From a bacterium Scap17 (GTDB taxonomy: Bacteria; Pseudomonadota; Gammaproteobacteria; Pseudomonadales; Halomonadaceae), in assembly GCA_013376735.1 (NCBI GenBank), contig VINJ01000001.1, forward strand, positions 3,472,001 through 3,536,000: a stretch of DNA of 64,000 nucleotides, in the 5' to 3' direction. Shown here piece after piece: positions 1 through 10,486 of the stretch. Each line of letters opens with the position of its first letter. Within the stretch, counting starts at the first letter, position 1. The notes beneath the pieces are model-generated. The model had not been told where the DNA came from. It did no database searches and worked only from the letters and a program-made list of their open reading frames with translations. A program made the position numbers and the translations under genes.

Positions 1-369
1 ATCGCGGCAGAAGACCTGACCTACGACAATCGTGGTCAGCTCTATACCAATCTGGGCCGCTGTCAGATGCAGCTGGGCAAGACCAGCGAGGCCGCGAAGA
101 GTTTCGAGCGCGCCGTCAAGATCAACCCGCGTGAGTCAGAGGCCTGGTTGGCGGTGGCACGCATGTCACATGACGCCGGCGACAATGACGCCGCCCAGTC
201 GGCCCTGAGCCGCTACTTCCGCCTGGCAGGCACCGACAGCGACAGTCTTGCCCTGGCCGTCGATGTGGCTACAGCTCGCGGCGACAGCCGTCTGGCAGAC
301 CTCTACAGCCGTCAGCTGGAGCAGGTCATGACACGGGAATCCGGTCGCGCGGTGATTCGCACTCCCTGA
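1..369 (+). CDS. pilW: type IV pilus biogenesis/stability protein PilW (TPR protein), 5' end missing
   Basis: The reading frame is open from base 1, so the start lies left of the window; 122 residues are visible. The visible part contains helical TPR-like repeats (Asn-Leu-Gly-Arg-Cys-Gln, then Ala-Lys-Ser-Phe-Glu-Arg-Ala-Val-Lys-Ile-Asn-Pro, a classic TPR ending). PilW/PilF is an outer-membrane lipoprotein that helps assemble the type IV pilus secretin; the lipobox would be in the missing part. The assignment rests on the TPR character plus position: pilW, rodZ, ispG, hisS, yfgM, bamB, der is a widespread gammaproteobacterial order. Without the N-terminus it could only be called a TPR protein from sequence alone. 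Confidence 0.75.
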   Translation: MAAEDLTYDNRGQLYTNLGRCQMQLGKTSEAAKSFERAVKINPRESEAWLAVARMSHDAGDNDAAQSALSRYFRLAGTDSDSLALAVDVATARGDSRLADLYSRQLEQVMTRESGRAVIRTP

Positions 370-698
370 GCAAGGCGCAACGACGCCGCTGATGGGGCCA
401 CCTCTTGGGCGGGGGCGCTGCAAGCAGGGCCGAGAAGACCGAATTGCCGGTGAAAATCTCGGCGCGGGCTTGGTATAGTGCCGACGCGGACGAACGTGTG
501 TTCGTACGCGTCGATTGGCGTGGGAGTCATCGCTTTTCACGCTGCTCGCTCGCACGATGATCAACGAGTCGTGCAGTACCCGGCCAATCGCGCGACAGCA
601 TCAGTCAGCATGCTCCAGTATCAGGAGCAGTTCCCGCAGTACCGGAAGAGCGCCCGGATGTGCGTTCGGTAGACAGTTTTTCCTTACAAGGATGCGCC
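370..698 (+). other. intergenic region upstream of rodZ
   Basis: 329 bases without a convincing gene. Short frames here lack ribosome binding sites and family resemblance. It contains an extended -10-like promoter element (listed separately) and a small 6-bp inverted repeat around 490-505. It probably carries the rodZ-ispG promoter. Confidence 0.5.
451..479 (+). promoter_or_regulatory. candidate sigma-70 promoter with extended -10 upstream of rodZ
   Basis: TATAGT at 474-479 is preceded by TG one base upstream, an extended -10 arrangement. The -35 at the matching distance (451-456) is poor, which is tolerated with an extended -10. It points at rodZ, 220 bases downstream. Inferred by eye only. 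Confidence 0.3.
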
Positions 699-1736
699 AT
701 GAGCGAACATCAACCCGCCCCTGATCAGCACGCCAGTGATGCACTGCCTGGCACGCGCCTCAAGCTGGAGCGCGAACATCAGGGGTTGTCGCGTGATGAG
801 GTGGCGACACAGCTCAACCTGCGCCCCAGCCTGGTCGATGACCTGGAACGCGACCACTACGACCAGATTCCCATTGCCGCGTACCGTCGCGGCTATCTGC
901 GTGCCTATGCCCGCCTGCTGGGTATGGACGAGAAAGCGATCGTCGGGCAGTACAATGCCCAGTTCGGCACCACCGAAGCCGAGCGCTACACTCCCAGCTC
1001 CACACCGTCGGTGCGCCCGCCGGGCAAGATGGGCAAGTACCTGTTCCGCCTCGTCAGCCTGCTGGTCATCGCCGGCCTGATCGGCCTCAGCTACGTGTGG
1101 TGGCAGAGCGGCGACTATGGCCGCACCTCGCCGGCCGAAACCTCCGCCCTCGAAGGCGGCAACGATGCGGACAGCGCCGAACCGGTCGTGAACGCCGATG
1201 GCTCCATCGAGCTTTCGCTCTCGCAGTCCTCTGCCAGTGAAGCGGCGCCGTCCTCCACTGCTACCGCCACCGGTGATGCGTCTGCCGTCGAGGCAGCCAC
1301 CTCGTCCGAGGCGACAGCGCAGAGTGCTGACGCGCTCGACACGAACGCTGGCGCGCCGGGCGCTGCAGAGGCTGGTACGTCAGCGTCTGACGCTGCCACG
1401 GATAGTGCCGCTACCACTGACGTGAGCACAGTCGCCGATGCCAGTGCCGACACCCCGCAAGAGAGCGCAGCAGAAGAAGCTACGCCGGCGGCAGACCCGC
1501 GCAAGCTTGAATTGACGTTCAACATCAATTCCTGGACCGACATCCGTGATGTCGATGGCAAGCGCCTGCTGCGCGGCAACAACGAGGCCGGCACCAGCAC
1601 GACGCTGGAAGGCAAGCCGCCCTTCACGCTGACCATCGGCAATGCCTCTGGCGTCGAATTGCGTTACATGAATGAAGCGGTCGACCTCACGCGCGTCACG
1701 CGCGGCAGTGTTGCCAAACTTACCCTCGGTGAATGA
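699..1736 (+). CDS. rodZ: cytoskeleton protein RodZ
   Basis: This is a bitopic inner-membrane protein that links MreB filaments to the elongasome and helps maintain rod shape. The order is typical: a cytoplasmic helix-turn-helix (HTH_25) domain at about residues 17-85, one transmembrane segment at about 113-135, a long Ala/Ser/Thr/Asp-rich periplasmic linker at about 142-265, and a C-terminal DUF4115 beta domain at about 270-345. The ATG at 699 was chosen over an in-frame ATG at 660 because it follows an AAGGA-like site and begins directly before the conserved domain. 345 residues, close to E. coli RodZ (337). The acidic, low-complexity linker is as expected in halophiles. The stop lies just before, or overlaps, the start of ispG, so the two are probably co-transcribed. 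Confidence 0.93.
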   Translation: MSEHQPAPDQHASDALPGTRLKLEREHQGLSRDEVATQLNLRPSLVDDLERDHYDQIPIAAYRRGYLRAYARLLGMDEKAIVGQYNAQFGTTEAERYTPSSTPSVRPPGKMGKYLFRLVSLLVIAGLIGLSYVWWQSGDYGRTSPAETSALEGGNDADSAEPVVNADGSIELSLSQSSASEAAPSSTATATGDASAVEAATSSEATAQSADALDTNAGAPGAAEAGTSASDAATDSAATTDVSTVADASADTPQESAAEEATPAADPRKLELTFNINSWTDIRDVDGKRLLRGNNEAGTSTTLEGKPPFTLTIGNASGVELRYMNEAVDLTRVTRGSVAKLTLGE

Positions 1737-1747
1737 TCCGGAATCCC

Positions 1748-2863
1748 ATGCATAGTCACTCCCCCATCAAGCGCCGCGTCTCGCGCAAGATTCATGTCGG
1801 CAATGTGGCCGTCGGCGGCGATGCACCGATTTCCGTGCAGAGCATGACCAACACCGACACCAACGATGTCGCCGCCACCGTCGCGCAGATCAAGCGCCTC
1901 GAGGATGCCGGTGCCGATATCGTGCGTGTCAGCGTGCCGGACATGGATGCCGCCGAAGCCTTCGGTCGCATCAAGCAGCAGAGCAACATCCCGCTGGTGG
2001 CCGATATCCACTTCGACTACAAGATCGCCCTGCGTGTGGCGGAACTTGGCGTCGACTGCCTGCGCATCAACCCGGGCAACATCGGTCGTGAAGACCGCGT
2101 GCGTGCCGTGGTCAGCGCCGCCCGCGACAACGGCATCCCGATCCGCATCGGCGTCAACGCAGGCTCGCTGGAAAAGGACCTGCAGAAGAAATACGGCGAA
2201 CCGACGCCGGCGGCGCTGGTCGAATCTGCCATGCGTCACATCGACCATCTGGATCGCCTCGACTTCCAGGACTTCAAGGTCAGCGTCAAGGCCAGCGACG
2301 TGTTCATGGCCGTCGCCGCCTATCGTGACCTGGCGGCGCGCATCGAACAGCCGCTGCACCTGGGCATCACCGAAGCCGGCGGCCTGCGCTCGGGCACCGT
2401 CAAGTCTTCCATCGGCCTGGGCATGCTGCTGATGGATGGCATCGGTGACACCATCCGCGTGTCGCTGGCCGCGGACCCGGTCGAGGAGATCAAGGTCGGC
2501 TTTGACATGCTCAAGAGCCTCAAGTTGCGCGCCAAGGGCATCAACTTCATTGCCTGTCCCAGCTGCTCGCGTCAGAATTTCGACGTCATCAAGACCATGA
2601 ACGAACTGGAGACACGTCTTGAAGACGTGCTGACGCCGCTGAACGTCTCGGTCATCGGCTGTGTCGTCAATGGCCCCGGCGAAGCCAAGGAGACCGATGT
2701 CGGCCTGACCGGCGGCAGCCCCGCCAACCTGGTCTACCTGGACGGCAAGCCGGCCAGCAAGTTGACCAATGACACCCTGGTTGACGATCTTGAGCGACTC
2801 ATCCGTGACAAGGTCGCGGAAAAAGAGGCCCGTGAGGCCGACACTATCATCCGCCAGAGCTGA
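1748..2863 (+). CDS. ispG: 4-hydroxy-3-methylbut-2-enyl diphosphate synthase (flavodoxin)
   Basis: IspG (GcpE) converts 2-C-methyl-D-erythritol 2,4-cyclodiphosphate to HMBPP, the penultimate step of the MEP isoprenoid pathway, using a [4Fe-4S] cluster. The protein is near-colinear with the E. coli enzyme (371 versus 372 residues). The cluster ligands are visible in Ile-Ala-Cys-Pro-Ser-Cys-Ser and in Ile-Gly-Cys-Val-Val-Asn-Gly-Pro-Gly. The start at 1748 matches the family N-terminus (Met-His-x-x-x-Pro-Ile-x-Arg-Arg). An upstream ATG at 1733 overlaps the rodZ stop as ATGA and could be used instead, adding five residues; either way the gene is coupled to rodZ. Confidence 0.96.
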   Translation: MHSHSPIKRRVSRKIHVGNVAVGGDAPISVQSMTNTDTNDVAATVAQIKRLEDAGADIVRVSVPDMDAAEAFGRIKQQSNIPLVADIHFDYKIALRVAELGVDCLRINPGNIGREDRVRAVVSAARDNGIPIRIGVNAGSLEKDLQKKYGEPTPAALVESAMRHIDHLDRLDFQDFKVSVKASDVFMAVAAYRDLAARIEQPLHLGITEAGGLRSGTVKSSIGLGMLLMDGIGDTIRVSLAADPVEEIKVGFDMLKSLKLRAKGINFIACPSCSRQNFDVIKTMNELETRLEDVLTPLNVSVIGCVVNGPGEAKETDVGLTGGSPANLVYLDGKPASKLTNDTLVDDLERLIRDKVAEKEAREADTIIRQS

Positions 2864-2975
2864 GCTTGTCTCGGCTGGCTTGCGCGTCGTGAGTGACGCG
2901 CCTTCGTCTCCCCACCCGCCTGCATGACCTCATGCGAGCGACGTGGGGAGACGCGCAAGGATTCAGGAGAGAACG

Positions 2976-4259
<1,284 letters not shown>

Positions 4260-4346
4260 GACTGCCAATGAATATCGGGCGGAGAGCCAGCTCTCCGCCT
4301 CTCGAATGCAAGTGCCGGCATACCGGCCAGGTCAAGGAGACCGCCC

Positions 4347-5003
4347 GTGGCGGAAGAGCTCAGAAGCGAAGAAGAACAGCTTGAAGCCATCAAGCGTTGG
4401 TGGAGCGAGAACGGCAAGTCACTGATTGCCGGTGTCGTACTGGCCGGCGCCGGTGTCTTTGCCTTCAAGGCCTGGCAGAACTACGAAGCCAGCCAGTCCG
4501 AAGCGGCCTCCGCGCGTTACCAGCAACTGATCAGCCTCGTCAGCCAGCCCAAGCTGGAAGACGCCGGTATCGAGCAGGCGCGTACGCTGATCGGCGAACT
4601 GGAAAGCGAGCACGGCAACAGCCTCTACACCCAGATGGCGCATCTGCTGGAGGCCAGCATGTCGGTCAAGGCCAACGATCTCGACGCAGCCGCCACGGCG
4701 CTGCAGAGCGTGATCGACAACAGCGATGATAACTACCTGCAGGGGCTGGCCAGCCTGCGTCTGGCGCGAATCAACGTCGAGCGCGGCGACAACGACGCGG
4801 CACTCGCCCTGCTCAAGAGCCCGCCGGCGCCGCTGGCAGCGCAGGCGGCGGCAGTGCGTGGCGATGCCCTGGCCGCACAGGGCAAGCGTGATGAGGCCAT
4901 CGCCGCCTATCAGCAGGCCAGCACCCTGTCGCAGGAAAGTGGTCAGCCGGTCTACGGTCTCGACCTGAAACTCGCCGATCTGGCTGCGGAGTCTTCTTCA
5001 TGA
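4347..5003 (+). CDS. yfgM: YfgM family protein (SecYEG-associated TPR protein)
   Basis: 218 residues. A short cytoplasmic N-terminus containing Ile-Lys-Arg-Trp-Trp is followed by one transmembrane helix at about residues 25-42 and a periplasmic TPR-like domain. This architecture and the position before bamB match YfgM, an ancillary subunit of the SecYEG translocon that cooperates with PpiD in E. coli. The start is GTG at 4347, preceded by AAGGAGA at 4334-4340, a strong site. The gene ends in an ATGA overlap with bamB, indicating translational coupling. Confidence 0.88.
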   Translation: MAEELRSEEEQLEAIKRWWSENGKSLIAGVVLAGAGVFAFKAWQNYEASQSEAASARYQQLISLVSQPKLEDAGIEQARTLIGELESEHGNSLYTQMAHLLEASMSVKANDLDAAATALQSVIDNSDDNYLQGLASLRLARINVERGDNDAALALLKSPPAPLAAQAAAVRGDALAAQGKRDEAIAAYQQASTLSQESGQPVYGLDLKLADLAAESSS

Positions 5004-6160
5004 GCGTTACTCGTCGTCTGAGCGTACCGGCCTCGCTGCTGGCCGTGAGTCTGCTGGCCGGTTGTGCCAGCAGTGCCCAACCGGAATATGCGCCCAAGGA
5101 GCTGGTCGATTTCGATCGCCAGGTCGCGCTGGATTCCGTCTGGAGCGAATCGGTCGGCAATGGCCTTGGCCGTGCCCACTATCCGTTGTCCCCGATCTTC
5201 GCCAACGACAGGCTGTTCGTCGGTGCCGAAGGCGGTGAACTGGAAGCCCTCGCTGCCGACAGTGGCGACGACATCTGGCAGACACGGTTGCCGGCTGGCA
5301 TCACCAGCGCACTGAATGCCGATGCCTCCCGCCTGTACGTCGGTACGCGCGATGGCAAGGTCAGCGCCGTCAGTCAGGAAGATGGCAGCATCGAATGGAG
5401 CACGCGTGTCTCCAGTGAGGTGCTGGCCGCGCCGCAGTACAACGCCGAGCTGGTCGTGGTGCAGAGCGTCGATGGTACCGTGACCGCGCTTGATCGCTTC
5501 ACCGGCGAAGAGCAGTGGGCCTACTCGGCCACGATTCCGGCCCTGACACTGCGGGGCACCGGCGCGCCGCGCGTCATCCAGCCGGTCACCTTCGCTGGCT
5601 TCGCCAACGGCAAGCTGGTCACGCTCGACAATCGCTCAGGTCAGGAACTGTGGGACCTGCGCGTCGCCGTGCCGTCCGGGCGTACCGAGGTGGACCAGCT
5701 GGTCGATCTCGATGGCCAGCCGGTGCTGACCCAGGATGGTCGCCTGTTCGTCACCAGCTACAACGGTCGCCTGATCGCACTGGACGCTCGCAACGGCGAG
5801 CCGCTGTGGGACAAGCCGTCCTCCAGCTATCTGACGCCCATCGTGGTCGGCGATTACCTGTTCAGTATCGACAACGCCAGCCATGTGCTGGCGATGGATG
5901 CCAACACCGGTAACGTGCTGTGGAAGTCCGAAGACCTGGAAGGTCGCTGGCTGACCTCTCCGGCCTTCGTCGATGGCAAGCTGGTGGTCGGTGACTACGA
6001 AGGCTATGTGCACCTGATCGACGCCCAGAGCGGGGAGATGGCCGGCCGCTATGACGTGGGGGGCGATGGCATCAGCATCACCCCGCTGACCGAAGGCAAG
6101 CGCATCTATGTCTACACCAACGATGGCGAGCTGACGGCGCTGGACCTCGAAGCCCCGTAA
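5000..6160 (+). CDS. bamB: outer membrane protein assembly factor BamB
   Basis: 386-residue lipoprotein of the BAM complex, which folds beta-barrel proteins into the outer membrane. A signal peptide ends in the lipobox Leu-Leu-Ala-Gly-Cys (Cys22). The rest is a PQQ-like eight-bladed beta-propeller, visible as recurring Gly-x-(Leu/Val)-x-Ala-Leu-Asp-x-x-(Thr/Asn)-Gly and Leu-Trp blade signatures. The start overlaps the yfgM stop. Two tight hairpins follow the gene and separate it from der. Confidence 0.95.
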   Translation: MSVTRRLSVPASLLAVSLLAGCASSAQPEYAPKELVDFDRQVALDSVWSESVGNGLGRAHYPLSPIFANDRLFVGAEGGELEALAADSGDDIWQTRLPAGITSALNADASRLYVGTRDGKVSAVSQEDGSIEWSTRVSSEVLAAPQYNAELVVVQSVDGTVTALDRFTGEEQWAYSATIPALTLRGTGAPRVIQPVTFAGFANGKLVTLDNRSGQELWDLRVAVPSGRTEVDQLVDLDGQPVLTQDGRLFVTSYNGRLIALDARNGEPLWDKPSSSYLTPIVVGDYLFSIDNASHVLAMDANTGNVLWKSEDLEGRWLTSPAFVDGKLVVGDYEGYVHLIDAQSGEMAGRYDVGGDGISITPLTEGKRIYVYTNDGELTALDLEAP

Positions 6161-6172
6161 GCCATTGATCGA

Positions 6173-6211
6173 GCGCGCATGTCAGCCTGCCCCGCAAGCT
6201 GACATGCGCGC
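6173..6211 (+). terminator. perfect 14-bp hairpin after bamB
   Basis: Arms 6173-6186 and 6198-6211 pair perfectly around an 11-base loop. No T-run follows. It begins 12 bases after the bamB stop. It could be a rho-linked 3' end or an RNA-stabilising structure. Confidence 0.5.
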
Positions 6212-6227
6212 TAGGTCAGCCCTCGTC

Positions 6228-6261
6228 ACGACAACGGCAGCCTCCTGGCTGCCGTTGTCGT
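6228..6261 (+). terminator. second perfect hairpin after bamB, 15 bp with TCCT loop
   Basis: Arms 6228-6242 and 6247-6261 pair perfectly around four bases. No T-tract follows. It stands 17 bases after the first hairpin, so bamB is followed by two tandem stem-loops. Confidence 0.5.
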
Positions 6262-6270
6262 AATGCGCCA

Positions 6271-6300
6271 TTGGTAGCAACTCCCTGTCAATGCTAGAAT
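6271..6300 (+). promoter_or_regulatory. candidate sigma-70 promoter for der
   Basis: TTGGTA at 6271-6276 and TAGAAT at 6295-6300 are separated by 18 bases, and TG one base upstream of the -10 makes it an extended -10. It lies directly after the bamB hairpins and faces der. Confidence 0.45.
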
Positions 6301-6521
6301 GCTGCCCCCGCTGATCCCGTGAGTCGACTGACGCCTCCCTCGCGTCGGTAGAGCCACAGGATTCAGCCACGAGATCATTTCCGCGGAGAGTGCCAAGGCT
6401 CGCTCCGCGGGCCATACTGGAGACGGGCCTCGTCCGGCGCCTGCCGACGACGCGCTCCAGTGACCCAAGTCCGATATCATCGCTATCGCCCTGCCTGCAC
6501 AAGGTGCTTTCCAGCCGTCAT

Positions 6522-6551
6522 GGTTCGAAGCAGACCGGTTCGAAGCAGACC
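6522..6551 (+). repeat. tandem duplication of 15 bases in the der leader
   Basis: The unit at 6522-6536 is repeated exactly at 6537-6551. This looks like a slippage duplication in the untranslated leader. The unit contains GGTTCGAA, which resembles a tRNA T-loop, but no cloverleaf surrounds it. Confidence 0.85.
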
Positions 6552-6598
6552 GTACGGGGCCGGCATCGATGCTATCCCTGCGAATGCTGTGAGATTCC

Positions 6599-8023
6599 AT
6601 GAACCCCGTGATCGCCCTGGTCGGCCGCCCGAATGTCGGCAAGTCGACGCTATTCAATCGCCTCACCAAGACCCGTGATGCTCTGGTCGCCGATTTTCCC
6701 GGCCTGACCCGTGACCGCAAGTACGGCACTGGCAAGGTCGGCGGCAAGCCCTACACCGTCATCGACACCGGCGGCATCAGCGGTGACGAGGAAGGCATCG
6801 ACCTGATGATGGCCGGCCAGTCACTGGCCGCCATCGACGAAGCCGACATCGTGCTGTTCATGGTCGATGCGCGCGCCGGCCTGAACATGGCGGACGAGGC
6901 CATCGCCAATCACCTGCGCGTCAACCAGAAGAAGACCTGGCTGGTGGTCAACAAGACCGACGGCATGGACGAGGAGATCGGCAAGTCCGACTTCTGGACC
7001 CTGGGTCTGGGTGATCCGCGCGCCATCGCCGCCGAGCACGGCCGCAACGTCACCACGCTGCTGGAAGAGGTGCTCTCGCCCTACCCCGAAGTCGAGGAAG
7101 GCGAAGACGAGGACCTGCACCCGGAGCTGGATGATCGCGGCGTGCGCATCGGCATCATCGGTCGCCCGAACGTCGGCAAGTCGACGCTGGTCAATCGCCT
7201 GCTGGGCGAGGAGCGCGTGGTGGTCTTTGACCAGGCCGGCACCACCACCGACGCGGTGGAAATTCCCTTCGAGCGTCGCGGCAAGCCTTACCTGCTGGTC
7301 GATACCGCCGGGGTTCGTCGTCGCAAGAACGTGCGCGAAGTGGTGGAGAAGTTCTCCATCATCAAGACGCTGGAAGCGATCAAGAAGTGCAACGTCGCCG
7401 TGATGGTGCTCGATGCCCGCCAGGGGCTGGTCGAGCAGGACCTTCACCTGCTGGACTTCGTGCTGACCAGCGGCCGCGCGTTGGTGCTGGCGGTCAACAA
7501 GTGGGATGGCCTGGAAAGCGAAGCCAAGGAGAAGATGCGCTCCGAGATCAAGCGTCGTCTGGGCTTTGCCGACTACGCTGACCTGCACTTCATCTCCGCG
7601 CTGCACGGCACTGCGGTGGGTGACCTCTACCCGTCCATCGACCGCGCCTTCGAAAGCGCCGTGGCCCGCTGGTCGACCAAACGTCTGACCACCCTGCTGC
7701 AGGACGCCACCCAGGCGCACCAGCCGCCGATGGTCAACGGCCGTCGCATCAAGCTGCGCATGGCTCACCAGGGTGGCGCCAATCCGCCGCTGATCGTGGT
7801 GCACGGCAACCAGACCAACCGTCTGCCGGAAGCCTACAAGCGCTACCTGACCAACACCTTCCGCAAGGTGCTCAAGGTCAAGGGTACGCCGATGCGTTTC
7901 GAGTTCCGCTCCGGCGACAACCCCTTCGATGGTACCCAGGGGGCTGACGACCGCGAGCGTGCGAAGGAGCGTTCACTGGCGCGTACCAAGGAAGCTCGCA
8001 AGGAGCGCAAGCAGCGCCGTTGA
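6599..8023 (+). CDS. der: ribosome biogenesis GTPase Der (EngA)
   Basis: Double-GTPase needed for 50S subunit assembly. Two P-loops, each Gly-Arg-Pro-Asn-Val-Gly-Lys-Ser, are present at about residues 9-16 and 187-194. Each G domain also has its DTAG/DTGG switch and an Asn-Lys-x-Asp specificity motif (Asn-Lys-Thr-Asp; Asn-Lys-Trp-Asp). A C-terminal KH-like domain and a basic tail rich in Arg/Lys/Glu finish the protein. 474 residues, within the family range. The long leader and its own candidate promoter suggest independent expression from the bamB operon. A bidirectional terminator follows. Confidence 0.97.
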   Translation: MNPVIALVGRPNVGKSTLFNRLTKTRDALVADFPGLTRDRKYGTGKVGGKPYTVIDTGGISGDEEGIDLMMAGQSLAAIDEADIVLFMVDARAGLNMADEAIANHLRVNQKKTWLVVNKTDGMDEEIGKSDFWTLGLGDPRAIAAEHGRNVTTLLEEVLSPYPEVEEGEDEDLHPELDDRGVRIGIIGRPNVGKSTLVNRLLGEERVVVFDQAGTTTDAVEIPFERRGKPYLLVDTAGVRRRKNVREVVEKFSIIKTLEAIKKCNVAVMVLDARQGLVEQDLHLLDFVLTSGRALVLAVNKWDGLESEAKEKMRSEIKRRLGFADYADLHFISALHGTAVGDLYPSIDRAFESAVARWSTKRLTTLLQDATQAHQPPMVNGRRIKLRMAHQGGANPPLIVVHGNQTNRLPEAYKRYLTNTFRKVLKVKGTPMRFEFRSGDNPFDGTQGADDRERAKERSLARTKEARKERKQRR

Positions 8024-8084
8024 TGGCGTGAACTGCGCCTGTGGGTGATGGCAGGCCAGCGAATCCGATCCGCCAGCCTGCCCC

Positions 8085-8130
8085 ATGAAAAAGCCGCCCC
8101 TGCAGATGACTGCAGGGGCGGCTTTTTCAT
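8085..8130 (+). terminator. bidirectional rho-independent terminator between der and the DUF815 ATPase gene
   Basis: Perfect 20-bp stem (8085-8104 and 8111-8130) with a 6-base loop. Five A/T bases at the stem base provide U-tracts on both strands. It serves both converging genes. Confidence 0.9.
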
Positions 8131-8170
8131 GTCGCGAGCACTGATGTTTCCAGCACCTCAAGCGCCGGGC

Positions 8171-9034
8171 TCACGCCTCCAGCGTCTTCTGCCCCGCCCA
8201 TAGATTGGCGAACTGCCAGGCGGCACGCCCGCTGCGCACCCCACGCTGGGTGGCGTAGCGCAGCGCCTCGCCACGCGCCGCCTCATCGAAGCTTCCCGCA
8301 CCGAGACGCCATTCCACCCAATGCTGACAGGTCTCCAGGTAGGCGTCCTGATTGAAGGGGTGGAAGGCCAGCCACAGGCCGAAGCGGTCCGACAGCGAGA
8401 TCTTCTCTTCCACTGCATCGCCATGATGCAGCTCGCCATCGACGATGTGGGTGGCCTGGTTGTCGCTCATGTGCTCCGGCAACAGATGACGACGGTTGGA
8501 GGTGGCGTACAGCAGCACGTTCTCCGGCGGCCCGGTCAGGGTGCCATCCAACACGCTCTTGAGCGCCTTGTAGGCGTCATCACTGCCCTCGAAGGACAGA
8601 TCATCACAGTAGACGATGAAGCGATGCGGCTGCTGAGCCAGCTCGGCGACCAGCGCCGGCAGTGCCGGCAGGTCGTGACGATCGATCTGGATCAGACGCA
8701 GCCCCTCACGGCCCAGGGTATTGAGCAGCGCGCGGACCAGCGATGACTTGCCGGTGCCACGCGCGCCCCACAGCAGCGCATGGTTGGCCGGCTTGCCCGC
8801 GAGGAAGGCACGAGTGTTGGCCAGCAGCTCACGCTTCTGGCGTGCGATGCCGAGCAGGTCCTCGAGTGTCAGGGCGTCACGCGGCGCGATCGGCGTCAGG
8901 CGCCCTCCCAGGGGGTGGCGAGTCCACAAGGCGGCGACATCGCGTGTCCAGTCCACTTCGGCAGCCGTCGGCGGCAGCATCGGTTCGAGTCGGTCCAGCA
9001 GATGCGAGAGGCGGCGTTCAAACTCTGGCGACAT
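8171..9034 (-). CDS. DUF815 family AAA+ ATPase
   Basis: 287 residues. Walker A is Gly-Ala-Arg-Gly-Thr-Gly-Lys-Ser at about residues 89-96, Walker B is Ile-Val-Tyr-Cys-Asp-Asp, and a sensor-1-like Ala-Thr-Ser-Asn-Arg-Arg follows. The Tyr-Lys-Ala-Leu-Lys-Ser-Val-Leu-Asp-Gly segment and the closing helical region match the DUF815 family of stand-alone AAA+ proteins. The family's biological role is not established to my knowledge. There are no neighbours in the same orientation, so it is probably monocistronic. No transmembrane segment is seen, so it should be cytoplasmic. Confidence 0.85.
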   Translation of the reverse strand: MSPEFERRLSHLLDRLEPMLPPTAAEVDWTRDVAALWTRHPLGGRLTPIAPRDALTLEDLLGIARQKRELLANTRAFLAGKPANHALLWGARGTGKSSLVRALLNTLGREGLRLIQIDRHDLPALPALVAELAQQPHRFIVYCDDLSFEGSDDAYKALKSVLDGTLTGPPENVLLYATSNRRHLLPEHMSDNQATHIVDGELHHGDAVEEKISLSDRFGLWLAFHPFNQDAYLETCQHWVEWRLGAGSFDEAARGEALRYATQRGVRSGRAAWQFANLWAGQKTLEA

Positions 9035-9271
9035 GATGATTCCCTGTCAGATACATGGGGTCCGGGCCGTGGCAGGCCCATCAGATCACGCCCAGTATCT
9101 CATGCCCGGCGGCCCCGTCTGGCCTGACGATGCTGTGATCTCAGCAACGTATCATTTCACTGACTGCACCACTTCGCCTATCCGGTTATGCTGTCTGCAC
9201 GTTTCTTGCACGTTCAGCGTCGCCCTGCCGTGCGCTTGAAGATTGTCACGTCATCTAGCCAGGAGGCCCCA

Positions 9272-10111
9272 ATGCCAGGATTGCTCGATCTCTCATCTCC
9301 CCGCGCCCTGCGTCGTCTGCTCCCGCTGGCGGCCCTTGCGGCGTCCGTCACCCTGAGTGCCTGCGCCAGCTCTCCGCTGGGCCGCAGCCAGCTGACTCTC
9401 TACTCGGACCAGGAACTGGAGAAGATGGGAGAAGCCAGCTTCAGCAAGTACCAGCAGGAGCTGCCGGTGGTGGAAGGACGTCAGGATGCCTACGTCAGCT
9501 GCGTGGCAGATGCGGTGACCGCCAAGGTGCCCGCCAGCTATGGCATCAGCGGCTGGCAGGTCAAGGTATTCGAGGACGAGTCCGCCAATGCCTTCGCGCT
9601 GCCGGGCGGCTATATCGGCGTCAACACCGGGTTGCTGGAGGTCGCCGAGAATCAGGACCAGCTGGCGACCGTCATCGGCCACGAGATCGCCCACGTGCTG
9701 GCGCGCCACGCCAACGAGCGCGTCTCGACCCAATCGCTGACCTCCGCCGGGCTGTCGCTGACCCAGGCACTGGCAGGCCTCGAAGGCACCGGTGGCGATC
9801 AGCTCATGGGCCTGCTGGGCATGGGCGCGGAATACGGCGTGCTCAAGCCGTTCTCGCGCTCCCACGAGTCCGAAGCCGACCTGCTGGGGCTGGACCTGAT
9901 GGCCGAAGCCGGCTTCGACCCGCGCGCCAGCATCAAGCTGTGGGCCAACATGAACGCTGCCGGAGGCGCGCAACCTCCGGTGTGGATGTCGACGCACCCG
10001 AGTGATGAGCAGCGCATGGCGGCCCTCAACGAGCGCCTCGAGACCGCTCTGCCGACCTATCAGCAGGCCCGCGCCGCCGGCGAGAAGCCCAACTGCGATC
10101 GTCTGCGCTGA
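9272..10111 (+). CDS. M48 family metalloprotease, lipoprotein
   Basis: 279 residues. A signal peptide ends in Thr-Leu-Ser-Ala-Cys (Cys31), so the protein is probably anchored to the periplasmic face of a membrane. The zinc motif His-Glu-Ile-Ala-His, the downstream Glu in Ser-His-Glu-Ser-Glu-Ala-Asp and the His-Pro-Ser-x-x-x-Arg element are those of M48 peptidases. It lacks the TPR domain of BepA, so it is closer to the LoiP/YcaL type, which degrade misassembled outer-membrane proteins. The ATG at 9272 follows AGGAGG at 9261-9266; an in-frame ATG at 9188 was rejected because it would bury the signal peptide. Confidence 0.9.
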   Translation: MPGLLDLSSPRALRRLLPLAALAASVTLSACASSPLGRSQLTLYSDQELEKMGEASFSKYQQELPVVEGRQDAYVSCVADAVTAKVPASYGISGWQVKVFEDESANAFALPGGYIGVNTGLLEVAENQDQLATVIGHEIAHVLARHANERVSTQSLTSAGLSLTQALAGLEGTGGDQLMGLLGMGAEYGVLKPFSRSHESEADLLGLDLMAEAGFDPRASIKLWANMNAAGGAQPPVWMSTHPSDEQRMAALNERLETALPTYQQARAAGEKPNCDRLR

Positions 10112-10486
10112 CCCCGCCCATGTGGCGTGGCTTGACCAGTCTCAGGCAACACACGCCCGCGCAGTCCCGGAGGCAACCCGGGGCTGCGCGGGCGTGTGAC
10201 GACTTCCCTCCTGCTACCCGCCTCTTCCTTGTTTGATAACCCCCCTCCCCGCCTCTTGCTGGCTCCCCCTGGCGGCCTCTCCCTGGCTGACTCACGCTAC
10301 CCGCTTTCTGATTCATCGACCTGACAGCTCGAATGTAAAAAGACGCCGTCAAATGTGTCGATATCCGCGAATCATGTAACCGCATTGCTAATCTGGGATC
10401 ACCTGCTCGCCTGCGCACTGCCCATGCAGACACTTCATGCACAGCGGTGTGAGCGTATTCCCGACACTCGCTTGAGGATGCCTTAT
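10112..10486 (+). other. intergenic region between the M48 protease and REC-EAL genes
   Basis: 375 bases with no supported gene. It holds one long hairpin (10150-10198). A promoter for the REC-EAL gene should lie in the AT-richer part around 10310-10400, but no clear consensus is visible. Confidence 0.5.
10150..10198 (+). terminator. 21-bp hairpin after the M48 protease gene
   Basis: Arms 10150-10170 and 10178-10198 pair with a single G-T wobble around a 7-base loop. It lies 38 bases past the stop codon and no T-run follows. It is very stable and GC-rich. Confidence 0.55.

Larger units (their letters stand above)
6161..6598 (+). other. bamB-der intergenic region
   Basis: 438 bases with no credible gene. 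It holds two tandem perfect hairpins just after bamB, a good sigma-70-like promoter at 6271-6300, and a 15-base tandem duplication at 6522-6551. The der transcript would have a leader of nearly 300 bases; I recognise no known riboswitch in it. Confidence 0.6.

Noticed and set aside
6522-6551. Twice-repeated GGTTCGAA suggesting a tRNA T-loop
   Set aside because: No acceptor stem, anticodon arm or CCA end can be folded around it; it is explained by a simple 15-base duplication.
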